Shown piece by piece: positions 24,573 through 32,424 of a DNA stretch of 48,479 bases; the first letter of the stretch is position 1, and each line of letters begins with the position of its first letter. The position numbers and the translations under genes are program-made. Where the stretch lies: positions 1 to 48,479 of the forward strand of contig CAZKUV010000002.1 in the NCBI GenBank assembly GCA_964556075.1, given 5' to 3'. The stretch comes from JAUIHN01 sp964556075 (GTDB taxonomy: Bacteria; Patescibacteriota; Saccharimonadia; Saccharimonadales; Saccharimonadaceae). The notes beneath the pieces are model-generated. The model was not told where the DNA came from. It made no database searches and saw only the letters and a program-made list of their open reading frames with translations.

Positions 24573-26108
24573 CTATATTTGAACGAAATCTATCACTTTA
24601 TATCCAGTCGATTCTGGTATTGGGATACCGAAATTAGGATTGTCTTCAGTAACCGTGATTCCCCCGAGAGAATTACACCCGCCGAGACCTTGGACGATGA
24701 GGCCTCCGATATCATACCGCATCAGCGCGCAGTCAAAATACGCCCTGGCATAGTATCCGAAGAATGTCATACCAGACCAATTAACGTTGAGAATGCTTGT
24801 TATATCAGTTGTTAATGCCGCGTATGCGTCGTTCGTTGCCGACTCCATCGCCTGTGCATTCGATAGGCACGTACTGACTGTACTAGACGGGACGGTAGTA
24901 CTATCCGAGCACGTTGGATTTGATGAGTTGAAATTTATAAGGTGAATAATGTTGCCAGAAGCATTCGGTACAAACGAGAGGTAATTCGGACGATCCGCCC
25001 GTAATTGGCGATTCATGACAACCGTTACGTTACCTTCAACACCGCTATAGGGTTTCATGACCACGACTTTTTCTGCGTCACCGACGTAATTAATACCGCC
25101 GGTGATATACGCATCACCCATAAATTCTATCGTGCAGGTGTTGGCGAACAAGTACAACTCCGGCATCTGCTCGAAATCGAGCGTACCTACGATCGTCGCC
25201 CCTGCAGGTACGTAATATGTTTTTCCGCGGTATCTTCCACCCTGGAAATAGTAACAGCCGATGTCTTGAGACAAGATGTCGCTTGCTTGTATCGTTGGTC
25301 CATCGAGATTGCTGATAAATTCGGCTTTATCGAACACCGGCCAAGTAACATCAGGCAACTGGCAGTTTGTATTAAGATAGTACAGCTTCGAAGAGTTCGT
25401 CTGTCCCGGTGCGCAAATATCCCCGTAAATTCCCGAAAACTGTGTCGCTGATATCGGGTTACCGGAGCATGGTTGCGGCCAATTGCTCGCGTCCCCGCAT
25501 CCGATGTTCCATACGTTAAGCGGCCCGTTGTTACGCATCGTTAACGAACCAAGCTGCCCGGTATTAATTCGTCCGAGCACATTCATCCGCGAGGTACTGA
25601 CATTACTTAATGCCGCTACCCCGAATCCGCCATGGCCAACAAAGATTCCGCCTCTGAGCGGATCGATAGCCGCATCGCCGCCACCACTGCCACCGCCAAC
25701 GACCTTATCTACAACTGTCTGCGCCTTAAATGACACTGGGTTTGTGTCGCTACTGCTTCTATACTCGTATGCCGTGAGTTGCACTATTTTCTGGCTTCCG
25801 CTACCGTTCGTGACACTGTTCACGACGCAGGTCGAACGAGTGCCGTTTTGATTGGTGCGGTCATACAGCGTCTTAGCTGACGGGGAAAATCCTGTAAAGT
25901 TCGCATCGGCATTCAACTCCTCCTCGACGATTTTGGCGCACGCACGAGCCATATTCGCCGCATTTTTACGATGGATATCGTCGCGAGTAAATGTATACGA
26001 CGCTCCGACAATCGACAAGACGACAACCCCAATTGTCATGAGCCCGAACATAAGTACTACAGCGTAGACGATAAGGTATCCGGTTTGATCCTTTAACGAA
26101 ATTGCCAT
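24573..26108 (-). CDS. PilX/GspK-like large minor pilin, paralogue X4
   Basis: A 511-residue paralogue with leader MAISLKDQTG before YLIVYAVVLMFGLMTIGVVVLSIVGASYTF, then DDIHRKNAANMARACAKIVEEEL. Shared blocks: GDICAPGQ, WPVFDKAEFISNLDGPTI, YVPAGATIVGTLDFEQMP, FMGDAYITGGINY, VTVVMNRQ, SNPTCSDSTTVPSSTVSTCLS, NPNFGIPIPESTGYKVIDF. It carries a glycine-rich linker (VVGGGSGGGDAAID) near residue 140 that the others lack. It diverges from W2 across a 72-base gap holding a 20-base palindrome. A surface or tip role is inferred from family resemblance to PilX/GspK and from its pilin neighbours. Confidence 0.75.
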   Translation of the reverse strand: MAISLKDQTGYLIVYAVVLMFGLMTIGVVVLSIVGASYTFTRDDIHRKNAANMARACAKIVEEELNADANFTGFSPSAKTLYDRTNQNGTRSTCVVNSVTNGSGSQKIVQLTAYEYRSSSDTNPVSFKAQTVVDKVVGGGSGGGDAAIDPLRGGIFVGHGGFGVAALSNVSTSRMNVLGRINTGQLGSLTMRNNGPLNVWNIGCGDASNWPQPCSGNPISATQFSGIYGDICAPGQTNSSKLYYLNTNCQLPDVTWPVFDKAEFISNLDGPTIQASDILSQDIGCYYFQGGRYRGKTYYVPAGATIVGTLDFEQMPELYLFANTCTIEFMGDAYITGGINYVGDAEKVVVMKPYSGVEGNVTVVMNRQLRADRPNYLSFVPNASGNIIHLINFNSSNPTCSDSTTVPSSTVSTCLSNAQAMESATNDAYAALTTDITSILNVNWSGMTFFGYYARAYFDCALMRYDIGGLIVQGLGGCNSLGGITVTEDNPNFGIPIPESTGYKVIDFVQI

Positions 26109-26138
26109 GTGCTCGATTAACTCTCTTATGCTTATCTA

Positions 26139-26158
26139 GGATATAGTATACTATATCC
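26139..26158. promoter_or_regulatory. Perfect 20-base palindrome with overlapping divergent -10 boxes
   Basis: GGATATAGTATACTATATCC is a perfect inverted repeat between the diverging X4 and W2 genes. It contains TATACT on both strands (plus 26147-26152; minus 26150-26145), predicting starts near 26159 and 26138 and leaders of about 22 and 30 nt. It can act as a symmetric bidirectional promoter core, an operator for a dimeric regulator, or both. Confidence 0.6.
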
Positions 26159-26180
26159 AATACGGATTGCGTACTGAACT

Positions 26181-26867
26181 ATGAAGCGAATTACTCCAGC
26201 ATCTCAAACAAAAAGAACCCGATTATCATCTGGTCTCACTACTGTTGAGATAGTCATTGCCATCGTAGTATCCGCCATTATCCTTACCAGCGTCATCAGC
26301 TTCATCATTACGGCCCGGCTCGCCATGCCAGTGGTGCTGGTCGCNNNNNNNNNNACGAAACTGACTAATGATCTCACTGAATCAGCCGACCGGATTTCAC
26401 GGGATATCAGAGACGCGCATAGCGTTCTGGCCAGTAACGCTATTTCGGACTCTGCCGCACCGAGCAGTCCAGGAAACTGGCAGAGTAACAGTTCCCAGTT
26501 AGTCCTTGCTTCCACTGCCAGACGAACGAATGGACAGTCAGTGAATGGGGAGTATCCTGGCGTCTTCGACAATATTGTCTTCTACGTTCGAAATGGTGCC
26601 CTATATAAGAGAATTTTGGCATATAACCACAGTAATAATCGTTATTCAACCATCACCTGTACCCCGCTAACCGGCGGTGGGTGCGCAGGTGACATGAAAG
26701 TTCTTGATAACGTTAGTTCTCTGTCGATTTCCTATCTGGCCGAGAGCGGGTCGACAACCAGTCCAGTGACAAACGCCAAAACTATTTCCATAACTGTTCA
26801 AGTATCGGTACAGCAATCAGGACAGACGATTACCTCGTCGAGCACCTTCAAAAGCACGCTTCGATAA
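26181..26867 (+). CDS. PilW-like minor pilin, paralogue W2 (contains an assembly gap)
   Basis: A 228-residue paralogue of W1: leader to G18, then LTTVEIVIAIVVSAIILTSVISFII, SADRISRDIRDAHSVLASNAISDSAAPSSPGNW, LASTARRTNGQSVNGEYPGVFDNIVFYVRNGALYKRIL, TPLTGGGCAGDMKVLDNVSSLSISYL and QSGQTITSSSTFKSTLR. The W1 and W2 proteins align end to end. Ten N at 26345-26354 break the helix region, and the residues just before the gap (ARLAMPVVLV) do not match W1 (YTNQYAVTSA), so about ten codons here are unreliable. Converges with V2. Confidence 0.8.
   Translation: MKRITPASQTKRTRLSSGLTTVEIVIAIVVSAIILTSVISFIITARLAMPVVLVXXXXTKLTNDLTESADRISRDIRDAHSVLASNAISDSAAPSSPGNWQSNSSQLVLASTARRTNGQSVNGEYPGVFDNIVFYVRNGALYKRILAYNHSNNRYSTITCTPLTGGGCAGDMKVLDNVSSLSISYLAESGSTTSPVTNAKTISITVQVSVQQSGQTITSSSTFKSTLR
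26345..26354. other. Assembly gap (10 N) in W2
   Basis: A run of ten N, the usual placeholder of unknown true length. The preceding ~35 bases are much more GC-rich than the surroundings. Confidence 0.95.
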
Positions 26868-26883
26868 CCTCTCCCGGAACGAG

Positions 26884-27288
26884 CTATTCGGTTGGACTGA
26901 CATATGCGGTCATAATCACCTTTTTCTGCTGGGTACCCACTGGGTAGGTAATGGTGACTTCTATCTGCTTCCCGTCAGGAAGATGGGGCGCATTCGATAC
27001 AACTACCTGCCCAGTTTTGCCACCCGGCAGCTTACTAAGGCTCGAATCGCTTGAGAAGTTGGTTGTGCCATTCGAAATCTGATCGAAAGGTTTGGCCGTC
27101 AATTCTTCAAGTTTTGTCTGCGCAACTCGACTTGCCTCGCTTAGGTAGTACGTGTCTCGCTGAGCGAATTGAGCGGAGACCATCATCGTAACCAGTCCCG
27201 TTACCGACAGCGCGATTAAAAAGACAGCAACTACAATCTCGACGACAGTAAATCCGTCCCTGCTGGTCTGTTGATGTGTAAAAATCAT
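26884..27288 (-). CDS. PilV-like minor pilin, paralogue V2
   Basis: A 134-residue prepilin: leader MIFTHQQTSRDG, then FTVVEIVVAVFLIALSVTGLVTMM and AQRDTYYLSEASRVAQTKLEEL, the same core as V1. The beta part reads SSDSSLSKLPGGKTGQVVVSN and EVTITYPVGTQQKKVIMTAYVSPTE, aligning with V1 up to where the proline repeats of V1 begin. It belongs to the second X4-W2-V2 module. PilV/GspI-type proteins are part of the tip-priming complex with PilW and PilX types. Confidence 0.82.
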   Translation of the reverse strand: MIFTHQQTSRDGFTVVEIVVAVFLIALSVTGLVTMMVSAQFAQRDTYYLSEASRVAQTKLEELTAKPFDQISNGTTNFSSDSSLSKLPGGKTGQVVVSNAPHLPDGKQIEVTITYPVGTQQKKVIMTAYVSPTE

Positions 27289-27329
27289 ACGTTAAACCAT
27301 ATCCTTTATCGTAAGTATACATAAAAAGA

Positions 27330-28373
27330 CTAGTGTGGGCTACCTTCTGTGGTACGTAAGCTTCTTCGGTTATCGAGTACAGAAGTGTAAACCGATGCCC
27401 CAATAAACGTCATTCCCACCGCGCCTACAATGAGTTCCGGTAGCTCGATATGCGCCAGTTTTAAGAACATGATAAGCGCAAGACATGCGATTGCCCAATG
27501 CGCGCCCGATTCCAAAAACCGATACGTCGAAAGCGTCTTGTGCTTCACCATATAGAGTGTCATCGTCCTTACCCAGATCGCCCCAATGCCGAGCCCCGCC
27601 ATGATAATCACAATATTGTTTGTCAGCGCAAACGCACCGACGACGCTATCGAGCGAAAAGCTGGCGTCGAGCACCTCAAGATACATAAACGACACGAACG
27701 CCGCCCAGCCAATCTGTTCTCTTTGCTGGTTCTTTTTATTCACCTGTCCCATTACCAACACTATCGAATGAAGAATAAGGTATACCAGCGCCCCGGCAAC
27801 AAGCGCACCAAACACCATATCTCGATCGTCTGTATCGGTGAGATAAAAAACCGGCACGAATGTACTGAAAGCGAGGATGTACTTCATATATGGAATTCTT
27901 CCGATACGCTGCAACACTTTCTCGACGGGACGAATCCAGAAATGTTCCCGCTCCTCTTCCATAAAGAAGAACATCGCGACAAAAAAGAGGAAGATTCCAC
28001 CGAACGCATTGATCGAGGGGGCGATAGCTTCGAGATACTCTCCATACGTCGCGGCGTCACTAATCGCCAATTGAAGCACATCAACCGATGAGAGGGATGT
28101 CATTGCCGCTACCATCACGATAGGGAGGGCGAATCTGATAAGGAATACCGCGATAAAGATACCTACTGTCAGAAAAAGAATCTGCCACTTCCTCGACATT
28201 CGGACGAGCACACGGCTGTTAACGACGGCATTGTCTGCGCTCAGCGTGATCTCAAGCGCGCTTAAAATAATCGTGATGATAAGCGCAGTAAGACCAAGCT
28301 GCCAACCTATGAGTACCCATACCACCAGCGTGACGATTAGCTCTGGCCAATAATGCTGCAGGATTCGGTTCAT
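27330..28373 (-). CDS. DUF475 / TerC-superfamily integral membrane protein
   Basis: A 347-residue protein with about nine to ten hydrophobic segments. The motif LSALEITLSADNAVVNSRVLVRM near residue 40 and YLEVLDASFSLDSVVGAFALTNNIVIIMAGLGIGAIWVRTMTLY near residue 235 are paired acidic TerC-type motifs (E-x-x-L-S-x-D-N and LD-x-S-F-S-x-D), expected to bind metal ions in the membrane. TerC relatives are involved in tellurite resistance and Mn2+ export; DUF475 members are uncharacterised. It begins 6 bases after the stop of obg, so both are probably co-transcribed. Confidence 0.85.
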   Translation of the reverse strand: MNRILQHYWPELIVTLVVWVLIGWQLGLTALIITIILSALEITLSADNAVVNSRVLVRMSRKWQILFLTVGIFIAVFLIRFALPIVMVAAMTSLSSVDVLQLAISDAATYGEYLEAIAPSINAFGGIFLFFVAMFFFMEEEREHFWIRPVEKVLQRIGRIPYMKYILAFSTFVPVFYLTDTDDRDMVFGALVAGALVYLILHSIVLVMGQVNKKNQQREQIGWAAFVSFMYLEVLDASFSLDSVVGAFALTNNIVIIMAGLGIGAIWVRTMTLYMVKHKTLSTYRFLESGAHWAIACLALIMFLKLAHIELPELIVGAVGMTFIGASVYTSVLDNRRSLRTTEGSPH

Positions 28374-28379
28374 ATGTTA

Positions 28380-29666
28380 TTATTCGTGCAGCGTTAACTC
28401 ATACCCGCCAATGACGACAATGCTGTCGCCTTCCGCGCCTCTTCTGATGAGCTCGTGCGTAATCCCCATCTTGCTCATAATATCCCTTAGCCGGTTTACA
28501 CCTTCAACATTTTCAAAATCAGTGCGTCGAGCAAACCGTTCGATTTTTTCTCCCGATACAACGAACCTGTCATCGTCTTTGGTGACCGACCACTTGTCAG
28601 ACATCTGCCGGTCGCTCAGACGTATGACTGGACGAGCAGATTCAACTTCGTCGTCTGACGTGCTCGTTAACTCAGCTTCACGAACTGCCGCTACTTTCTC
28701 TCTTGCTGCCCTTAACACGTCTGTCAATCCTTGGTGAGCAGCTGCGGAGATGGCGAACACTGGAGTATCGCTACTGACAACGTTTCCAATAGCAGCCAGT
28801 TGCATATTGATGATATCTTCATCAAGCCCCTCGGCTTTTGTTAAAACGATTATTTCAGGTCGCTTGCCTAACTCGGGACTATAGTTCTCAAGCTCCCGTC
28901 TGATTACTTGGTAGCTCGTAGCGACGTCATCCGAATAAATATCGATCAGGTGGAGCAAGACCGCGGTACGTTCAACGTGGCGGAGAAAGTCGTGCCCTAG
29001 CCCCTTCCCTTCGCTTGCTCCTTCGATAAGTCCCGGGATGTCCGCGATTAAAAGGCTGCTACCATCGATATCCGCAACGCCTAATTTTGGCGTCAGCGTA
29101 GTAAATGCATAGTCAGCGATTTCTGGACGAGCGTTACTCACAACGGATAGGAATGTCGATTTTCCGGCATTTGGAAAGCCGACCAGCCCGACGTCAGCCA
29201 GCAACTTTAGTTCCAGTTCGGCTTCAAACGCATCTCCAGGTTCGCCTTTCTCGGCAATACGCGGCGCCTGACGGACCGAGGATTTAAAATGGGCGTTTCC
29301 ATATCCTCCCGCTCCACCGTGAGCAACGACTGCTCGCTGTCCGGCCTCGGTTAGATCAGCGATAATATCGCCTTCTCCCCACACAATCGTTCCGACCGGC
29401 ACTTTGACAAGCAGATCCTCGCCGGATTTTCCTCTTCGATTTGCTTTACTGCCATTTTGCCCAGACTCGGCTTTTAGTTCAGGCTTGTATCTGAAATCTG
29501 CGAGCGTATTGGTATCTTCGGAAGCGACAAACACAACATCGCCCCCTTTTCCGCCATCTCCGCCGTCTGGACCGCCTTTATCAACGTAAATTTCGTGACG
29601 GAAGCTGACTGCCCCATCGCCACCTTTTCCGGCTTGAATCAGGACTTTAGCGGTATCAACAAACAT
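28380..29666 (-). CDS. obg: GTPase Obg (CgtA)
   Basis: A 428-residue Obg. The glycine-rich Obg fold spans residues 1-157 (AGKGGDGAVSFRHEIYVDKGGPDGGDGGKGGDVVF). The GTPase domain (158-330) has G1 GFPNAGKST, switch region FTTLTPKLG, G3 DIPGLIEGASEGKGLGHDFLRH, G4 LTKA (in place of the usual NKxD, which is odd) and G5 ISAAAH. A C-terminal OCT/CgtA-type domain (350-428) ends SIVVIGGYELTLHE. Obg binds the 50S subunit and links ribosome assembly to growth state and ppGpp. The promoter box TGC-TATACT starts the message about 3 nt before the ATG. Confidence 0.93.
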   Translation of the reverse strand: MFVDTAKVLIQAGKGGDGAVSFRHEIYVDKGGPDGGDGGKGGDVVFVASEDTNTLADFRYKPELKAESGQNGSKANRRGKSGEDLLVKVPVGTIVWGEGDIIADLTEAGQRAVVAHGGAGGYGNAHFKSSVRQAPRIAEKGEPGDAFEAELELKLLADVGLVGFPNAGKSTFLSVVSNARPEIADYAFTTLTPKLGVADIDGSSLLIADIPGLIEGASEGKGLGHDFLRHVERTAVLLHLIDIYSDDVATSYQVIRRELENYSPELGKRPEIIVLTKAEGLDEDIINMQLAAIGNVVSSDTPVFAISAAAHQGLTDVLRAAREKVAAVREAELTSTSDDEVESARPVIRLSDRQMSDKWSVTKDDDRFVVSGEKIERFARRTDFENVEGVNRLRDIMSKMGITHELIRRGAEGDSIVVIGGYELTLHE

Positions 29667-29675
29667 ATATCTACT

Positions 29676-29684
29676 AGTATAGCA
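29676..29684 (-). promoter_or_regulatory. Extended -10 of obg (near-leaderless)
   Basis: TGC-TATACT on the minus strand; predicted +1 at 29669 with the ATG at 29666. Confidence 0.5.
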
Positions 29685-29710
29685 GCATTTTACGCTGTTC
29701 GAGGTGCGAG

Positions 29711-29740
29711 AAAAAAGGGCGAGCGACTCGCGCTCCTTTG
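29711..29740 (-). terminator. Probable terminator of the LysM-CHAP gene
   Basis: On the minus strand AAAGG-AGC-GCGAG, loop TCG, CTCGC-CCTTT followed by TTT: a ten-pair stem with a three-base bulge and a T-tract. It lies about 24 bases after the TAG next to the assembly gap, which supports that TAG as the gene end. Confidence 0.5.
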
Positions 29741-29763
29741 GTTGGTTTGTACTATCGAGAAGA

Positions 29764-30940
29764 CTANNNNNNNNNNAGCCGCTGGGACGATTCGTCCGGA
29801 AACGATATTGAATCCACCGCCTGGGACATACGCGTTCATCTCGCTGATGCTGATATCACCGTTTGGTAGAATTTCTTCGACGATCGCAACGTGACCGTAT
29901 CCGCCACCGTTTTGCATAATCGCGCCTACTGAAGGCGTATTGTTAACAACCAGTCCCGAGGCGGCTGCCATATATGCCCACGTCGCAGCATTGCCCCAGT
30001 GACGACCAACTGGCTTGCCAAGCTGGACGCGTCGGTTATATGCGTAAGCCGTACAGTTTCCTGGCGCGTAGCTGTTTGGCGCTGTGCCGTATCCGATAGT
30101 CCACGTCCTCGTGCCGCTGAAGCCGGCGCCGTAACTGACCGGTCCGTATATATATGTGGTCGATTGGCGCGGGGCAACATAACCTGGACGTTCTGTATCC
30201 GGTAGTTCTCCATTTGGAAGTATGAGTTTCTGTCCAGCGCTCAGACCTTTCGTTTCAAGGTCGTTATATGAAACAATAATTCTTTCGTCTGCATTGTACC
30301 GCTCCGCGATTGACTGAGGGGTATCTCCGTCTTTTACGGTATATAGGATGCCGTTGATAGGAAGAATCTGGAGAGTACGTCCTGGCTCAAGCGCATCGGC
30401 CGTTAGGTTGTTCGCCCACTTGATTGTTTCGGCTGATATGCCAAATTGAGCCGCAACTTTGCTGACAGTATCGCCCGCGACGGTCTCGTATGTTCGAATA
30501 TCGCGATTTCCAGCTGACGGCTGAATAATTTGAGGTTTGCTAATAACGTTGGTTTCAGTTTGTGCGAGTTCGCTTTCAATCGAAAGCGACACAGAGAGAT
30601 TGGCGACGTTACGAGCGATTGGTAGCTCTGTGCGCTCAGCGATGGCTGCGGCTACTTGTGTAGCTACGAGTTGGTCAACCGATGGAGCGCTTGTGTCTCC
30701 TGCGTCCTGTGCATCATGCGGCGCGGCCGCGGCTACGCTGTCGATCGGGTTCTGACGAGGTGGCTGATACCCAATTGCCACTATAGATACGATAAACAAG
30801 AAAACACCGATGTAGCTAGCTACAGCGGTTGGCTTCCATGAACGACGACGACCTTTCACATATTGGCGTGAATGGCCGACTACTTGATTCTTAAGTTGGT
30901 TCGCCTTCGCTGAAGGAAGGGCAGGAATCGACGTACGAAT
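29764..30940 (-). CDS. LysM and CHAP domain cell-wall hydrolase
   Basis: Cytosolic basic N-terminus, one membrane helix (SYIGVFLFIVSIVAIGYQ), a low-complexity stretch, two LysM domains (TYETVAGDTVSKVAAQFGISAETIKWANNL and YTVKDGDTPQSIAERYNADERIIVSYNDL) and a C-terminal CHAP domain with GNCTAYAYNRRV (catalytic Cys), YGHVAIVEEI (catalytic His) and ISEMNAY. It should be a membrane-anchored peptidoglycan endopeptidase or amidase. An in-frame GTG lies at 30859, but it lacks a ribosome binding site; an AGGAG at 30951-30947 lies 6 nt before an ATT codon at 30940 in the same frame, which I take as the start. The 3' end is uncertain because of the ten-N gap; if the gap were really ten bases the frame would run to 29690. 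Confidence 0.8.
29767..29776. other. Assembly gap (10 N) near the end of the LysM-CHAP gene
   Basis: A run of ten N of unknown real length, directly next to a TAG on the minus strand that is probably the true stop. Confidence 0.95.
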
Positions 30941-31154
30941 AACTTTCTCCTGGCTTTACATTACTGCAAAGCACTACCTTACTATGCTTTTTCGCTTACG
31001 CGACAGGATACATATCGACCGATTTTATTATGTTACTTCTAAAATGTTCGGTACCCCTAAAGCACTACTTCAGGCAGGCTCACCGAGATAACTACAGATC
31101 ACTCGCAGGCGCCTTTTTAAGGGCTAATCATAGTGCGTAGCTACCTGGCTCGCT
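30941..31154 (-). promoter_or_regulatory. Long structured 5' leader (candidate riboswitch) of the LysM-CHAP gene
   Basis: A strong promoter predicts a leader of about 214 nt. On the minus strand it contains TCGC-GTAA-GCGA (31003-30992), a hairpin GCTTTGCA-GTAA-TGTAAAGC (30972-30953) ending two bases before the AGGAG site, and ACCG-AAC-ATTTTA ... TAAAAT-CGGT (31052-31018). Two of the loops are GTAA, i.e. GNRA tetraloops. The ten-base sequence GTAGTGCTTT occurs twice (31068-31059 and 30977-30968), and an upstream GCACTAT (31136-31130) can pair with either copy, giving mutually exclusive folds. I do not match it to a named riboswitch class by eye. Cell-wall hydrolase genes in other phyla are often controlled by c-di-AMP riboswitches, which makes a ligand-sensing role plausible but unproven. 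Confidence 0.55.
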
Positions 31155-31160
31155 TCCGCA

Positions 31161-31190
31161 ATTGTACCCTTACCGGGGTGTCGTTGTCAA
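31161..31190 (-). promoter_or_regulatory. Strong promoter of the LysM-CHAP transcript
   Basis: Consensus TTGACA (31190-31185), an 18-base spacer and TACAAT (31166-31161) on the minus strand, just after the mltG stop codon. Confidence 0.75.
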
Positions 31191-31203
31191 GTGATTCCAC
31201 CCT

Positions 31204-32424
31204 TTAGGGAGCTATGCCGCTGCAGAGTTTCGTGCAGTAGAGACGGGTATTTTCTTCGTGCTCGGCATTCGTATGGGCGAAGTGGTTGCGTCCGTCATCC
31301 CCGGAGACGAAGAACAGATAATCCGTATCAGCCGGAGAGACTGCCGCTTCCAAAGCCACAATACTTGGAGACGAGATCGGACCGGGCGGTAACCCTTTAT
31401 GCGTCCGCGTATTGTATGGGGAATTGAACGTAATGCTAGGTTCCGTATTCGCTTGTTTGGCCGCGTACATAAACGTCGCGTCCGCTCCAAGCGGTTCGCC
31501 AACTGCAAGACGTCGATGGAATATTTGGGAAACAATCCGTTGATCTTCGATTTGTCCGCTCACTTCTCGCTCGATTATCGAGGCGAGCGTAATAGCCTCA
31601 TACAGCGTCATATCGACGTCCTGAAGCTTTTCGAGAATCCCTTGTTGTGTAATTCTTTCGTAAAATACATCAAACGTGTGGGTGAGGATTTGCTCAACAG
31701 TCGTCCCGTTCTCGAACTGGTAGGTTTCTCCATAGACGTACCCTTCAAGCGATGTAGCCGCAGGTTTGCCTGCAAATAACGGATGGTCGTAGTGCTTGCC
31801 TAGCCCCTCACGAACCTCGGTATCAGAGAACCCTGCGCGCCGAAGCATCGTATACACGTCCGTTCGCTTACTATCGTCTGTTTCGGATGGATCATAGAGC
31901 GTTGCCCCTGGGTAGAACGTAATCGTAAAGACTGCCGCTTTCCCGGCAAGAAGTTGCTCGACTATCTCTTTGACTGACGTATTTGGCGCTAAACGATAAC
32001 TACCGGCTTGAAGTTTTCCCTGGACGCCCTGTTGCCGAGTGTACAGCAGGAACGCGAGCTTGCTACGAATAAGTCCTTTCTCCTCGAGGTGGCTGGCAAT
32101 TCCATCCGGTGTCGCTCCCGGCTCAATCGTGACGACGACGTGCTCGGAACTGTCAGATACTGGTTTAAGCGCATTGGTATACCAAACTAGTCCAATCGCG
32201 ATGACGGTTACAAGTAGCGCTGCAACCCCACAGAGAACATACAGAAGCCATCTTCGTTTACGTGCCGGTGGAGTATCGCCTGAAGGTGAACCTTCACCGA
32301 TTTCCAGGAGGAAATCCGGGAGTGGATGCGAGGAAGGACTAGGCGTACCCGTCGGCGACTGCGACTGTTGTGGACCCGGATTCGGTTGTTGTGGACGGTT
32401 CGGCGGGATAATATCGTTATTCAT
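31204..32424 (-). CDS. mltG: Endolytic murein transglycosylase MltG
   Basis: A 406-residue YceG/MltG protein: a proline- and glutamine-rich cytosolic N-terminus (1-65), one membrane helix (WLLYVLCGVAALLVTVIAIGLVWY), a LysM-like subdomain (TIEPGATPDGIASHLEEKGLI) and the catalytic domain with LASIIEREVSG, whose Glu is the catalytic residue, plus PLGADATFMYAAK and SPYNTRTHKGLPPGPISSPSIVALEAAVSPADTDYLFFV. MltG cleaves nascent glycan strands at the membrane during growth. The ATG overlaps the ruvX stop (ATGA), the usual mltG-ruvX pairing in many bacteria. LysM-CHAP, mltG and FtsA-like genes form an envelope block. Confidence 0.93.
   Translation of the reverse strand: MNNDIIPPNRPQQPNPGPQQSQSPTGTPSPSSHPLPDFLLEIGEGSPSGDTPPARKRRWLLYVLCGVAALLVTVIAIGLVWYTNALKPVSDSSEHVVVTIEPGATPDGIASHLEEKGLIRSKLAFLLYTRQQGVQGKLQAGSYRLAPNTSVKEIVEQLLAGKAAVFTITFYPGATLYDPSETDDSKRTDVYTMLRRAGFSDTEVREGLGKHYDHPLFAGKPAATSLEGYVYGETYQFENGTTVEQILTHTFDVFYERITQQGILEKLQDVDMTLYEAITLASIIEREVSGQIEDQRIVSQIFHRRLAVGEPLGADATFMYAAKQANTEPSITFNSPYNTRTHKGLPPGPISSPSIVALEAAVSPADTDYLFFVSGDDGRNHFAHTNAEHEENTRLYCTKLCSGIAP

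Noticed and set aside
30941..31154. c-di-AMP (ydaO) riboswitch before the LysM-CHAP gene
   Set aside because: The gene context fits, but the conserved GGGGTGAATC and CAGCTAACCT blocks are not visible, so I only call an unassigned structured leader.
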